Shown one piece after another: positions 8,554 through 17,015 of a stretch of DNA of 48,952 nt. The DNA is from JBHENC01 sp051000345. Lineage in GTDB: Bacteria > Acidobacteriota > Blastocatellia > Pyrinomonadales > Pyrinomonadaceae. The notes below the pieces were generated by a model. It saw nothing but the letters and a program-made list of their open reading frames with translations. It was not told the origin of the DNA and ran no database searches. Position numbers and translations under genes: made by a program. The DNA is taken from NCBI GenBank assembly GCA_051000345.1, contig JBPCOJ010000049.1:1-48952 (forward strand), given 5' to 3'. Each line of letters begins with the position of its first letter. Within the stretch, counting starts at the first letter, position 1.

Positions 8554-9702
8554 TTAATCTCTGACCAACGGGTTAGCATAAACATGCGTATAAAGTTCTT
8601 CCGGTGCGGGCAAAGGGCTTTCGTCGGCGAATTTGACCGCGCGCTCGACTTCTTCACGCACTTTGCCTTCGATTTCCTTAACTCCGGCGGCGTCGATTAT
8701 GTCGGCTTCCTTAAGGCTTTGCGTAAAGAGCTTGATCGGATCGCGCTCTTGATGCTCTTCGATTTCGGCGCGCGTGCGGTAATTGCCGGGGTCTGACATG
8801 GAGTGTCCCATAAAGCGATAAGTGCGGATTTCTAAAAGCGTCGGCAGGGATTCTTTGCGCGCGCGTTCGAGTGCTCTTTCGGTCGCTTCGCGGACGGCAA
8901 GCACGTCCATGCCGTCAACGAACTCGGAAACGATGTCGTAAGCGCAAGCCTTCTGCGAAACGTCTTGCAAGGACATCGCGCGTGCCGCAGATGTACCCAT
9001 GCCGTATTGATTATTTTCGCAGATGTATATGCAGGGAAGTTTCCAAAGCTGCGCGAGATTCAGTGATTCATGAAACGCACCTTGATTGACCGCCGCTTCG
9101 CCGAAATAGCAGAGCGTCGCTTGCTCCGTGCCTTTGTATTTGGCGGCGAAGGCGACGCCTGTGGCGAGCGGGATTTGTCCGCCGACGATGCCATGCCCGC
9201 CTAAGAAATTTACGTCTGCGTCGAACATGTGCATCGAGCCGCCTTTGCCGGATGAACAGCCGCCCGCCTTGCCGTATAACTCTGCCATGACTTCTTCGGG
9301 CGAAATGCCTTTGGCGATGGCATGGCCGTGCTCGCGGTAACTCGTTATCACGTAATCGTCAGGCCGCAGAGCGCTGATCGAGCCGACTGCCACCGCTTCC
9401 TGTCCGATGTATAAATGACAGAAGCCGCCGATCTTGCCTAGACTGTAACTTTCGGCGCTCTTTTCCTCGAAGCGTCGAATCAAAATCATCTGGTGAAGAA
9501 TTTTCAAAAGCGTTTCGCGTTCGACGTTTTCGAGACGGTTCTTTTGTTCTTTCTTGCGCTGCGTGTGTTCCTGCTGCATCTCTGCCGCATTTATATTTGC
9601 GGGCGGATTCGGTTCGACGACTGCGGTTGCCGAGCCGTTATTCGGTGAATTACCTTTGTTGCGCGCAGCGCGGTTATTCGTGCGTGTTGCTGGTTTGCTC
9701 AT
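8554..9702 (-). CDS. pdhA: Pyruvate dehydrogenase E1 component, alpha subunit
   Basis: 382 aa from the ATG at 9702; the frame is open upstream to 9792, but that extension has no domain and would run through a sigma-70-like promoter. After a low-complexity N-terminus come MILIRRFEEKSAESYSLGKIGGFCHLYIGQEAVAVG, the thiamine-diphosphate motif GEAAVNQG...ICENNQYGMGTS, and the phosphorylation-loop-like YRFMGHSMSDPGNYRTR. The motif normally begins with GDG, so Glu replaces the metal-binding Asp; such variants may keep activity. It is the first gene of the pdh cluster, with a promoter at 9745-9774. Confidence 0.95.
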   Translation of the reverse strand: MSKPATRTNNRAARNKGNSPNNGSATAVVEPNPPANINAAEMQQEHTQRKKEQKNRLENVERETLLKILHQMILIRRFEEKSAESYSLGKIGGFCHLYIGQEAVAVGSISALRPDDYVITSYREHGHAIAKGISPEEVMAELYGKAGGCSSGKGGSMHMFDADVNFLGGHGIVGGQIPLATGVAFAAKYKGTEQATLCYFGEAAVNQGAFHESLNLAQLWKLPCIYICENNQYGMGTSAARAMSLQDVSQKACAYDIVSEFVDGMDVLAVREATERALERARKESLPTLLEIRTYRFMGHSMSDPGNYRTRAEIEEHQERDPIKLFTQSLKEADIIDAAGVKEIEGKVREEVERAVKFADESPLPAPEELYTHVYANPLVRD

Positions 9703-9744
9703 GTGATTAAATTTTAATTTCAGCTTGTTGTTGAATCGTGATGG

Positions 9745-9774
9745 ATTATACGCGAGATGTTCGCCGCCGCGCAA
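9745..9774 (-). promoter_or_regulatory. Sigma-70-type promoter of pdhA
   Basis: On the minus strand TTGCGC (9774-9769) and a perfect TATAAT (9750-9745) are separated by 18 bp. The -10 lies about 40 bp upstream of the pdhA ATG and downstream of the terminator of the preceding gene, as expected for an independent pdh transcript. Confidence 0.7.
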
Positions 9775-9794
9775 AAGCAACTGGCTGCGCAACG

Positions 9795-9832
9795 AAAAAC
9801 GGCGCGCATTGTGTTCTAGACAATACGCGCCG
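9795..9832 (-). terminator. Rho-independent terminator behind the HD-GYP/GGDEF gene
   Basis: On the minus strand CGGCGCGTATTGT (9832-9820) pairs with ACAATGCGCGCCG (9812-9800), one mismatch in 13, and is followed directly by TTTTT (9799-9795). It lies about 50 bp behind the stop of the cyclic-di-GMP gene and separates it from pdhA. Confidence 0.8.
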
Positions 9833-9884
9833 CGAAGGAAAAACGTCGTGAAGAAATGTGTGCCTGCGAGTTAATCCTCTTGCG

Positions 9885-12413
9885 TTATCTGAAGGCGTCT
9901 ATGGATGCCGCGTTCGGTTGTGCAGAAAGCGTCGGCGCGAGTTTGCGCGTGTGCTTGTCTTGCTGCATGTTGCGATCCGCCGTTGTCAAGAGTTGCTCGG
10001 CGGTTTCACCATCTTCAGGGAAACATGCGACGCCGACGCTGACGCTGACTTCGGCGGTGCGTCCGGCGCGGACAGGGAATTGATGAGCTTCAACCGCCGT
10101 GCGTATGCGCTCGACGACCATGGCCGCCATATCGCCCGAAGCCATCGGCATGATTGCGACGAATTCATCGCCCGCGTAACGCGCGAGAACATCCATTTGC
10201 CGCAACTGATTTTTAATGACTCCCGCGATGCTCGCAAGCATACGGTCTCCGACAGCGTGGCCGTAAGCATCATTGACTTTCTTGAAGTCGTCCAAGTCCA
10301 TGCTGATGACGGTCATCGGCTCGCGGTTGAGACGCTGGCATTCGGCGATGCGCTGTTCGAGCGTCAGATAAAAAGCCTTTGCGTTCGGCAAGTCCGTCAA
10401 CGTATCGCTCAAGGCGCTGTCACGCGTTCTCTCGAAGGTGAGCGCGTTGTTGAGCGCGGACGAAGCGTGCTGTGCGACGGATTCGAGCAATCGCACATGC
10501 TCCGAAGTGTAGGATTTGAGATTCTTCGAGTACAGCGTGATTGCGCCGAACGCGCCGTCTTCGCGTATCAATGGCGAGACGAGCACGCCGCGAATGCTTT
10601 GCATGATTTCATCCGGCACGCCGACGAGATCGAGTTCCGGCGAAGTGTTGCACATTGAGCGCGCGTTGGCGATAACCCATCCAGTGATGCCGTCGCCGAT
10701 GCTCATGCGTCGTTTTCCGAACACGTCTGCGTGTTCGCCTGCAACGTGCGCCGGATATGCCTTGCCCGTTTTTTCATCGACGAGAAAAATAATACATGTA
10801 TCGAAGGGAACAATCGCGCGCAGCTTGTTAGAGATGAGCGTGACAGTGTCCTGCATGTTGAGCGATGAGCCGATGGTCTGCGCAATTTCATGCAAAGCGA
10901 AAACTTCGCGCTGCGCTTCGGAGATCGAGCGAAAGCCTGCGTCGCCGTCGTCCGGCGTGCCGAGAGTTTCAGAAGCAAGCCCCGCATCCGGGCGCGAGTT
11001 CGTTTCGTAACCGTCGATTTTGGATGCGACCTGTTCCTGAATGTCCGTCGAAGCAATCAGATTATCGAATTCGAGTACGTGTTTGATGAATACGTCAACG
11101 ATCTTCGGATCGAAAGACGTGGCAGACATCTTGCGCAGCAGATCAATGGATTCTTCGCGCGTCATGCCTTTGCGGTACGGCCTGTCGCAGCGCGTCGCGT
11201 CATAAAAATCGACGACGGCGATAATGCGCGCGACAAGCGGAATACCTTCGCCGCGCAAGCCGGATGGATAGCCTTTGCCGTCCCAACGCTCATGATGATG
11301 ACGAACGATGTCTTCGACGGGATAAGGAAAGCCGACGCGCTTTAGAATATCGCCGCCGACAGAAGTATGAATCTTCATTTTGGCGAATTCGGATTCAGTG
11401 AGCTTGCCCGGCTTGTTCAAAATGTATTCCGGCACGGCGAGTTTTCCCACGTCATGAAGGAGTGCGCCAGCGACGAGCGCTTGCAGTTCCGTGCCTTTGA
11501 CGTTCAGAATTTTGCCCATCTCCGTCGCGTAAATTTGCGTGCGGCGAACATGCCCGTGCGTCGTTTGGTCTTTCGCGTCGATGGCGATGGCGAGCGATTC
11601 GATAGTGTTCATGTGCAAGTCCGCCATTTCCTGTATGTGGCGCGACTTTTCCGCTTCGGCGCGGCGCACTTCTTCCACGCGCTGCTCGTTGAAACGATAA
11701 AGAAGATGAACGAGGCCGACAATCAACGTGCCGACGAAGACGAAGGTGAAACCACCGCCGAGCAAAGCCGCGTAAAAAAGCGCCGCCGCCGCCGCGCCCG
11801 CTACCTGCGTCAAAGAAGTCCAGACAAGGCTCTCGCGCGAAAACGTCAAAGCGCTGCCGGATTCAAATGCGGTAAAAGCCGCCGTCGCTATCGTGCTCAG
11901 AGAATATTGAACAAGCGCGAGCACGCAAAGCGGCAACAGCAATTTGTCGAACGACACTGTGTTGGTGTCACTGCCTGCGCCCGCAAGTATGTGTACAAAC
12001 CATCCGTAGAGGCTGGCGGCAACGTAAGTGGAAATAATCGCCGCGCCGGTGGTGAAAACAGTCACGCGCGGGTCTCTGGATTTACGGGATGAGAGAAAGC
12101 CTACGACCGCCGCAAGCACAGTCGCGGGGCCTGCGCTGCCGTTCGGCGCGGCGGCGTACATCATTGCTGCCAGAAAAATAAAAGCATCGGCAACCGATTT
12201 CTCGCTGCGGCTGACTCCGTCCGCGTCAGTGACGGGAATCGTAAAGCTTCCGGCGGCGATGGTTAAAATCAGTAATCCGAACCACGTCGCCAGACCCGTC
12301 CAACCTGAAAGCGGGAATGTGTGAAGTGAAAACAAGGAGTAAGCGAACAGCACAACGGCAATCGCGGCGACGCTGCCCAGAAGCGCAAGACTTTTCCATT
12401 TACCTTGTGGCAT
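9885..12413 (-). CDS. Membrane HD-GYP / GAF / GGDEF cyclic-di-GMP signalling protein
   Basis: 842 aa. Residues 1-240 hold about seven to eight membrane helices, resembling a MASE-type sensor. A short coiled linker leads to an HD-GYP phosphodiesterase domain (about 265-450) with LLHDVGK (HD at 320-321) and HHHERWDGKGYP (GYP at 381-383). A GAF domain follows (about 505-660), then a GGDEF domain (about 668-825) whose signature is AGDEF (747-751). An RQMD motif (738-741) five residues before it fits the product-inhibition I-site. Both synthesis and hydrolysis of cyclic-di-GMP are therefore possible in one protein. Gly-to-Ala at the first GGDEF position is tolerated in some active cyclases, so activity is undecided. 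It is monocistronic, with a terminator at 9795-9832 and a palindrome 144 bp upstream of its start. Confidence 0.93.
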   Translation of the reverse strand: MPQGKWKSLALLGSVAAIAVVLFAYSLFSLHTFPLSGWTGLATWFGLLILTIAAGSFTIPVTDADGVSRSEKSVADAFIFLAAMMYAAAPNGSAGPATVLAAVVGFLSSRKSRDPRVTVFTTGAAIISTYVAASLYGWFVHILAGAGSDTNTVSFDKLLLPLCVLALVQYSLSTIATAAFTAFESGSALTFSRESLVWTSLTQVAGAAAAALFYAALLGGGFTFVFVGTLIVGLVHLLYRFNEQRVEEVRRAEAEKSRHIQEMADLHMNTIESLAIAIDAKDQTTHGHVRRTQIYATEMGKILNVKGTELQALVAGALLHDVGKLAVPEYILNKPGKLTESEFAKMKIHTSVGGDILKRVGFPYPVEDIVRHHHERWDGKGYPSGLRGEGIPLVARIIAVVDFYDATRCDRPYRKGMTREESIDLLRKMSATSFDPKIVDVFIKHVLEFDNLIASTDIQEQVASKIDGYETNSRPDAGLASETLGTPDDGDAGFRSISEAQREVFALHEIAQTIGSSLNMQDTVTLISNKLRAIVPFDTCIIFLVDEKTGKAYPAHVAGEHADVFGKRRMSIGDGITGWVIANARSMCNTSPELDLVGVPDEIMQSIRGVLVSPLIREDGAFGAITLYSKNLKSYTSEHVRLLESVAQHASSALNNALTFERTRDSALSDTLTDLPNAKAFYLTLEQRIAECQRLNREPMTVISMDLDDFKKVNDAYGHAVGDRMLASIAGVIKNQLRQMDVLARYAGDEFVAIMPMASGDMAAMVVERIRTAVEAHQFPVRAGRTAEVSVSVGVACFPEDGETAEQLLTTADRNMQQDKHTRKLAPTLSAQPNAASIDAFR

Positions 12414-12556
12414 AGCTACGGCATTTCCCTAAGTTGTAAGAAGATTGGAGAGAAGCGGAGTTGATACTTAATTGAGGCCTATCGGGTGAATCGGCGGCAA
12501 CGCTGCAATTAAAGTACAGTCAATAAAAGCGGCAAAGCAACGTTTATAGTTTGCTT

Positions 12557-12586
12557 AACGTTTGCCAAACATGTTTAGCAAACGTT
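12557..12586. promoter_or_regulatory. 30-bp palindrome, operator-like
   Basis: AACGTTTGC (12557-12565) and GCAAACGTT (12578-12586) are perfect inverted arms around AAACATGTTT, itself a perfect 10-bp palindrome; only one C/A pair is mismatched in 30 bp. Such symmetry fits a dimeric or tetrameric repressor. It lies 144 bp upstream of the minus-strand cyclic-di-GMP gene, near possible -35/-10 boxes for that gene, and about 610 bp from the plus-strand lipoprotein gene. Confidence 0.6.
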
Positions 12587-12844
12587 GTTACGATACCGTT
12601 TTCCGTTTACTTCGTCAAGCATTTTTCGCCGCAAATAGCATTTCGACGGATTGCAACAACGGTGGATTATGGTTATCTTTGCGCACTTGCCCGTACATAT
12701 AAATACGTGCTACAAAAATGCGCCGACTGACCGGGCTATTATTTATTAATTGTTAAGCGCAAAAAAATGTATTTCTGCGCAATCTAGTGTACACTGCGCC
12801 CCTAAGAATCAAGATTTGCTTTGGAATATCGGGCGAAGAATTGA

Positions 12845-13180
12845 TTCTGTAAGTGCAGGGACGGTCTGCGAGGGATCGGAAGCGGCAGGCGCTCAATCCG
12901 TCACCGGATGACCGCACATTGCAAAATCGTGGAGTGCCGCGAGGCCAGCCACCGAAGGTTTCAACTCGTGTGTTTGACGCTATGTCAAAAACCGGGCGCA
13001 ATGAATGTAAAAACATAACTTGCCCGACGCACTGATGTTTTGCGATAAAGCTTTAGCGCAAAGTTCGTGCCGTGTGGCTTAAACCTATAGACTTGAGTTG
13101 ACGCGAGGGTTTATCAACTAAGGGCATAAGCTTTAACAAAAGCTCCGCTCAACTCCCCAACCAACAGACCCTCTCGGGTT
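12845..13180 (+). ncRNA. Candidate structured RNA or long structured 5' leader
   Basis: The 782-bp gap 12414-13195 has no convincing gene, but this part is dense in hairpins. GTGG/CCAC (12929-12932 with 12949-12952) encloses GCC-GCGA-GGC (12936-12945), a GNRA-loop stem. TTTGAC/GTCAAA spans 12973-12989. CGGGC/GCCCG (12993-12997 with 13022-13026) holds an inner ATGT/ACAT. TTTGCG/CGCAAA (13039-13044 with 13057-13062) encloses the palindrome TAAAGCTTTA. GTTGA/TCAAC and AGCTTT/AAAGCT stems follow up to the lipoprotein ribosome-binding site. I do not recognise it as tmRNA, RNase P RNA, SRP RNA or a known riboswitch. Strand is assumed from the downstream gene. Confidence 0.4.
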
Positions 13181-13195
13181 ACAGGAGAAAAATCG

Positions 13196-13597
13196 ATGCG
13201 AAGAACTTTAGCGATATTTGCCTTGCTTACCGTTGCCGCTTTCTGGGCTGGTTGCTCGACGACCGACGGCAATGCCAATACCAACACGACGACCACGACG
13301 ACCACTGCCACGAACATGAATAACGGCAACATGGGCGGCAACATGAACAACGGAAATATGTCGAACATGAATAACGGCAACATGGGCGGCAACATGAACA
13401 ACGGAAATATGTCGAACATGAGTAACGGCAACATGGGCGGCAACATGAACAACGGAAATATGTCGAACATGAATAACAGCAACATGGGCGGCAACATGAG
13501 CAACATGAACAACGGAAATATGATGAAGGGCACCGTTAACGTCAACACCAAGACAGGCAATGTCAGCGGTCAGGTGAACGTCAACAAAAAACCCTAA
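13196..13597 (+). CDS. Small lipoprotein built of Asn/Met/Gly tandem repeats
   Basis: 133 aa, ATG at 13196 with an AGGAG ribosome-binding site. A short signal peptide ends in a lipobox (FWAGC), so the mature protein should be lipid-anchored at Cys20. A Thr/Asn stretch leads to about 3.5 copies of a 17-residue unit beginning MNNGNMGGN, in residues 41-109. The C-terminus (GTVNVNTKTGNVSGQVNVNKK) has alternating Val/Asn beta-like character. It has no recognisable enzymatic domain. The composition suggests a low-complexity, flexible cell-surface protein. A terminator follows at 13628-13656, so the gene is probably monocistronic with a long structured leader. Confidence 0.75.
   Translation: MRRTLAIFALLTVAAFWAGCSTTDGNANTNTTTTTTTATNMNNGNMGGNMNNGNMSNMNNGNMGGNMNNGNMSNMSNGNMGGNMNNGNMSNMNNSNMGGNMSNMNNGNMMKGTVNVNTKTGNVSGQVNVNKKP
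13316..13522 (+). repeat. 51-bp in-frame tandem repeat
   Basis: Units at 13316-13366, 13367-13417 and 13418-13468 are nearly identical at the DNA level; a degenerate fourth runs to about 13522. The high DNA identity, not only protein similarity, points to recent expansion by slippage or recombination, so copy number may vary between strains. Confidence 0.9.
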
Positions 13598-13627
13598 CCC
13601 TTCTCGCGCTATCAGCGAAACACGAAG

Positions 13628-13656
13628 GCGCGTTGAAATTCAGCGCGTCTTTTGTT
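13628..13656 (+). terminator. Rho-independent terminator of the repeat lipoprotein gene
   Basis: A GCGCGTTG arm pairs with CAGCGCGT (two G-T wobbles) around a short AT loop, and CTTTTGTTTTT follows. It lies about 30 bp behind the lipoprotein stop codon. Confidence 0.65.
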
Positions 13657-13721
13657 TTTAGCTTTAGCAGTCGCCGCAGCTTAGAACGCTTCGGCTCAAT
13701 TGTGACCCTCAAGCTTTTTAC

Positions 13722-14636
13722 GTGAACGATTCTTTACCGGCAGAACTTCCACGCTTTCGCTATCTAATTGACAGGGAAGAAACACGCGTTGCGCTTGGTG
13801 ATTGGCAGTCGTTTGAAATCATCGGCCTCGACACGGAAACCTTCCGGGATAGGCAGCACAATCACTCGCATGTTTCCTTGATACAACTCGCGCCGCCCGA
13901 CGGCACGGAAGTTTTAATTATCGACGCGCTTGCCGTCGGCGTCGAAGTTGAAACTTTACGCTCTCTCGTCGAATCGCCCGCCGTTAAGATGTGCGCGCAC
14001 AACGCCAGATTCGATGAAGGCGTGCTGCAGCGCGCAGGACTCCTTCCCGCCGCCTTCATTGACACGCTGCGTCTGTCACGCGAGGCTTTGCGTTTGCCTT
14101 CGTACAGCCTGCGCGCGGTGGTTGCACACCTATTCGGCATCGCGCTCGATAAAAGCTTTCAAAGATCGAATTGGCGCAGACGCCCGCTCACACAGGCGCA
14201 ACTCGATTATGCGGCAATGGACGCATACATTACTTTGCGCGTCTACGAAGAACTTGAGCGCAGGCTCACCGAACAAAATCGTTGGGACGACGCGCTGTGC
14301 CGCGCCACACTCGCTCCCGTTGGTATAAACAACAAACGCACTTCGCGCCAACGCCGCCAATCCACTTACACTCCACCGAGAGCCTTGACGGAAGCGGAAC
14401 GCCGCGCCCTTACGCAATTAAAGAAATGGCGTCTGGAAAAATCATTTGAAGCACGCATTCCGGCTTACATGATCTGTCCTGACCGAACGCTCGAACAATT
14501 GATTCTCGATCAACCCGAAACGCTCGACGCGCTTTTATCCATTCACGGACTCGGCGCGGCGAAAATCTCTCGCTACGGTGAAGAATTGCTACAAGCCCTC
14601 GCGGAATTCTCCGGCCTGCTCCAAAATAATTCCTAA
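13722..14636 (+). CDS. rnd: Ribonuclease D-like 3'-5' exonuclease
   Basis: 304 aa from a GTG start at 13722; no strong ribosome-binding site is seen. The DEDDy exonuclease domain is intact: D37 and E39 in GLDTET, D98 in HNARFDE, and Y163/D167 in DYAAMDA, preceded by the typical SNWRRRPLTQAQ. An HRDC domain follows (about 225-300, RALTQLKKWRLEKS...LLSIHGLGAAKISRYGEELL). RNase D trims 3' ends of tRNA precursors and other small RNAs. The protein has one HRDC domain, shorter than the E. coli enzyme. It converges with the DUF255 gene 22 bp downstream. Confidence 0.92.
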   Translation: MNDSLPAELPRFRYLIDREETRVALGDWQSFEIIGLDTETFRDRQHNHSHVSLIQLAPPDGTEVLIIDALAVGVEVETLRSLVESPAVKMCAHNARFDEGVLQRAGLLPAAFIDTLRLSREALRLPSYSLRAVVAHLFGIALDKSFQRSNWRRRPLTQAQLDYAAMDAYITLRVYEELERRLTEQNRWDDALCRATLAPVGINNKRTSRQRRQSTYTPPRALTEAERRALTQLKKWRLEKSFEARIPAYMICPDRTLEQLILDQPETLDALLSIHGLGAAKISRYGEELLQALAEFSGLLQNNS

Positions 14637-14658
14637 CAGTGAACCTTCCGCGCTATTT

Positions 14659-16773
14659 CTAATTCGCGTTTGCCTCTAATTGCGCAGACAACTCTTCCGC
14701 CGTCGTGACGGGCGCGCGACAACTATAATGCTCACAAACGTAGGCTGTCGCCATTCCATCGAGCTTCGTGCGTTCGCGCAGCAGCGGCACGAGTTGGGTT
14801 GCCCGTTCGTCATGCTCAATAGCTTGCGCGACAATCTTGTTCGGTAAAAATCTCTTCCACACTTCACGCGTAAGCTGCCGCGTATCCGCCCCGTCCCGCT
14901 CGCCGATAATGACGATCTCCTTTGGCGACGAAAGATAAAAATCGAGAGCGCACAGCGCACGCCCGAACGCCGACGGATACCGCATTAGCGGTTCGCCCAA
15001 GATATGCAGCACGGTTTCGGCGCGCTGCCTGTAATCATCATTGCCTGTGAGAACGGAGAGGTGCAGCAACACGTCTGCGGCAACGTTGTTTCCCGAAGGC
15101 GTCGCGTTGTCGAAATAATCCTTCGAGCGCACGATCAATTCTTCGTGGCTTTTGCCCGTATAGAAAAATCCGCCCGCTTGCTCGTCCCAAAATTCGCGCA
15201 GCATCGTGTCCGCAATCGCTTGCACTTCTTCGAGCCATCGCACTTCGCCGGACGCTTCGTAAAGCGCGAGCAAGCCATCCGCGTAAAAAGCGTAATCGTC
15301 CAGATACGCATTCAGCTTCGCCTGTCCGTCCTTGTATGTGCGCAACAGCAATCCGTCGCGCCGTAAATTGTCGAGCACAAACTCTGCATTGCGGCGCGCG
15401 ATGTTCAAGTAATCATCACGTTCGAGAATCGCCGCTGCCTCGGCAAAGCTTGCGAGCATCAAACCATTCCATGCCGTTAAAATCTTTTCATCACGCGCAG
15501 GCTTAACGCGCTTTTCGCGTGCTGCAAAAAGTTCACGCCGCCCGCGTTCGAGCGCTTCCCTCAAGCGCTCCACTGAAACACCCGCAGCCTTTGCCGTGTC
15601 TTCGACGGAGCGCGAGACGTGCAGAATATTCACTCCTTCAAAATTACCGGCTTCGGTCACATCATAGTAAGCAGAGAACAGCCGCGCATCCTCCGCGCCC
15701 AAAATCTCCTTAATCTCCGGCGGCGTCCAGACAAAAAACTTTCCTTCGTGGCCTTCCGAATCCGCGTCCTGCGTCGAATAAAAGCCGCCTTGCTCGTTTG
15801 TCATTTCGCGCGCCACATAAGCGAAGGTTTCTTCGGCGATGCGGCGATAGAACTCGTCATTCGTCATCTGGTAAACATGCAGATAAAGACGCGAGAGCAA
15901 GGCATTGTCATACAGCATTTTTTCAAAGTGCGGCACGAGCCACTCGGCATCCGTCGAATAGCGATGAAAGCCGCCGCCGAGTTGATCGTACATGCCGCCC
16001 ATCGCCATCTTGCGGCAAGTCTTCTCTACAATTTCAAGCGCCGCCGGTTCGTTTGTGCGATGAACAAAGCGCAGCAGAAAATCCAGATTCATCGCCGCAG
16101 GAAATTTAGGAGCCGCGCCGAAGCCGCCGTTCTCCTCGTCGTAATTGCGCGCGATGCCATCTGCCGCCGCATCGAGTATTGCAACGGAAAGCGTTTCGTT
16201 TGTTTGGGATACCGCGTCCATGCGGCGCAACTCATCGAGCATCGAAGCGGCGGTTTGCCTTACTTCATCCACGCGTGTTTGATAAGTCTCCGCGACGCCC
16301 ATCAGCACGCGCGGAAAGCCGGGCATGTTGTAACGATCTTCGGGCGGAAAATATGTGCCGCCGTAAAAGGGAATTCCGTCGGGCGTGAGAAAAACAGTCA
16401 TCGGCCAGCCGCCGTGACGCGTCATCATCTGCACCGCGTTCATATAAATTTGATCTAGGTCTGGCCGCTCCTCGCGGTCAACTTTGATGTTGATAAAATT
16501 CTCGTTCATCAAGCGCGCAATCGCTTCATTCTCGAAGGATTCATGTTCCATGACATGACACCAGTGGCAAGCCGAATAGCCAATGCTGAGGAGGATGGGT
16601 TTGTTTTCTTCGCGCGCCCTGCGCAAAGCTTCTTCGCTCCACGGATACCACTCGACGGGATTGTGCGCGTGCTGCAAAAGATAAGGACTCGTTTCGTCGA
16701 TCAAGCGATTCGTGTGTGCGTGCGGCGCTGATCGTTGTTCCGGCTGATGCGCTGACTGTTTCTGGTCTGCCAT
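14659..16773 (-). CDS. DUF255 thioredoxin-fold protein (YyaL/SSP411 family)
   Basis: 704 aa, matching the family length. The N-terminal thioredoxin-like domain begins NRLIDETSPYLLQHAHNPVEWYPW and carries a CHWC motif (69-72) in SIGYSACHWCHVMEHESF, followed by VDREERPDLDQIYM and GGWPMTVFLTPDG. The rest is an alpha/alpha-barrel like N-acylglucosamine 2-epimerase and glycosidase folds (KFPAAMNLDFLLR, GGGFHRYSTDAEWLVPHFEKMLYDNA, LTAWNGLMLASFAEAA). The protein is cytosolic; the biochemical function of the family is not settled. No operon partner is adjacent. Confidence 0.92.
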   Translation of the reverse strand: MADQKQSAHQPEQRSAPHAHTNRLIDETSPYLLQHAHNPVEWYPWSEEALRRAREENKPILLSIGYSACHWCHVMEHESFENEAIARLMNENFINIKVDREERPDLDQIYMNAVQMMTRHGGWPMTVFLTPDGIPFYGGTYFPPEDRYNMPGFPRVLMGVAETYQTRVDEVRQTAASMLDELRRMDAVSQTNETLSVAILDAAADGIARNYDEENGGFGAAPKFPAAMNLDFLLRFVHRTNEPAALEIVEKTCRKMAMGGMYDQLGGGFHRYSTDAEWLVPHFEKMLYDNALLSRLYLHVYQMTNDEFYRRIAEETFAYVAREMTNEQGGFYSTQDADSEGHEGKFFVWTPPEIKEILGAEDARLFSAYYDVTEAGNFEGVNILHVSRSVEDTAKAAGVSVERLREALERGRRELFAAREKRVKPARDEKILTAWNGLMLASFAEAAAILERDDYLNIARRNAEFVLDNLRRDGLLLRTYKDGQAKLNAYLDDYAFYADGLLALYEASGEVRWLEEVQAIADTMLREFWDEQAGGFFYTGKSHEELIVRSKDYFDNATPSGNNVAADVLLHLSVLTGNDDYRQRAETVLHILGEPLMRYPSAFGRALCALDFYLSSPKEIVIIGERDGADTRQLTREVWKRFLPNKIVAQAIEHDERATQLVPLLRERTKLDGMATAYVCEHYSCRAPVTTAEELSAQLEANAN

Positions 16774-17015
16774 AACTTTCCCTTCGTGAACTTTTGGGTT
16801 TTCCGTATTCTACCGTTTTCGTGCAGCACTTCCTAACAAGCTCTTATCGCATACTACATTGATCGTGCATTTATATTTTACGGCTTCGACTTGAACCGAT
16901 GCTCTTTGTTATACTCAATCCATAATGAACGGTGATTCATTTTGAGCTAAGCGGAAAGTTTTTTGCGGCGAAGGCCGTGCTTCCGCAAATCTTTCGACAA
17001 GGGAGCGCGTAACGC

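Noticed and set aside
9858..10658. 266-codon plus-strand frame, and a similar one at 11367-12092.
   Set aside because: Both are antisense to the HD-GYP/GGDEF gene and show no domain signal.
12753..13016. 87-codon minus-strand frame in the 782-bp gap.
   Set aside because: Its composition is irregular, it has no start signal, and it overlaps the candidate structured RNA.
13039..13110. Resemblance to the cyclic-di-GMP-I riboswitch (GCGCAAAG followed by GGCTTAAACC).
   Set aside because: The preceding GGCAAACC strand and the later GGTAGCGGGG-like segment are absent, and the first part folds as a simple hairpin. An Rfam scan would settle it.
13114..13560. Minus-strand frame of 148 codons with repeats of Met/Leu/Pro/Phe.
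   Set aside because: It is the antisense of the repeat lipoprotein gene; its repeats mirror the plus-strand units, and it has no ribosome-binding site.
15619..16458. 279-codon plus-strand frame.
   Set aside because: Antisense to the conserved DUF255 protein; no domain recognised.
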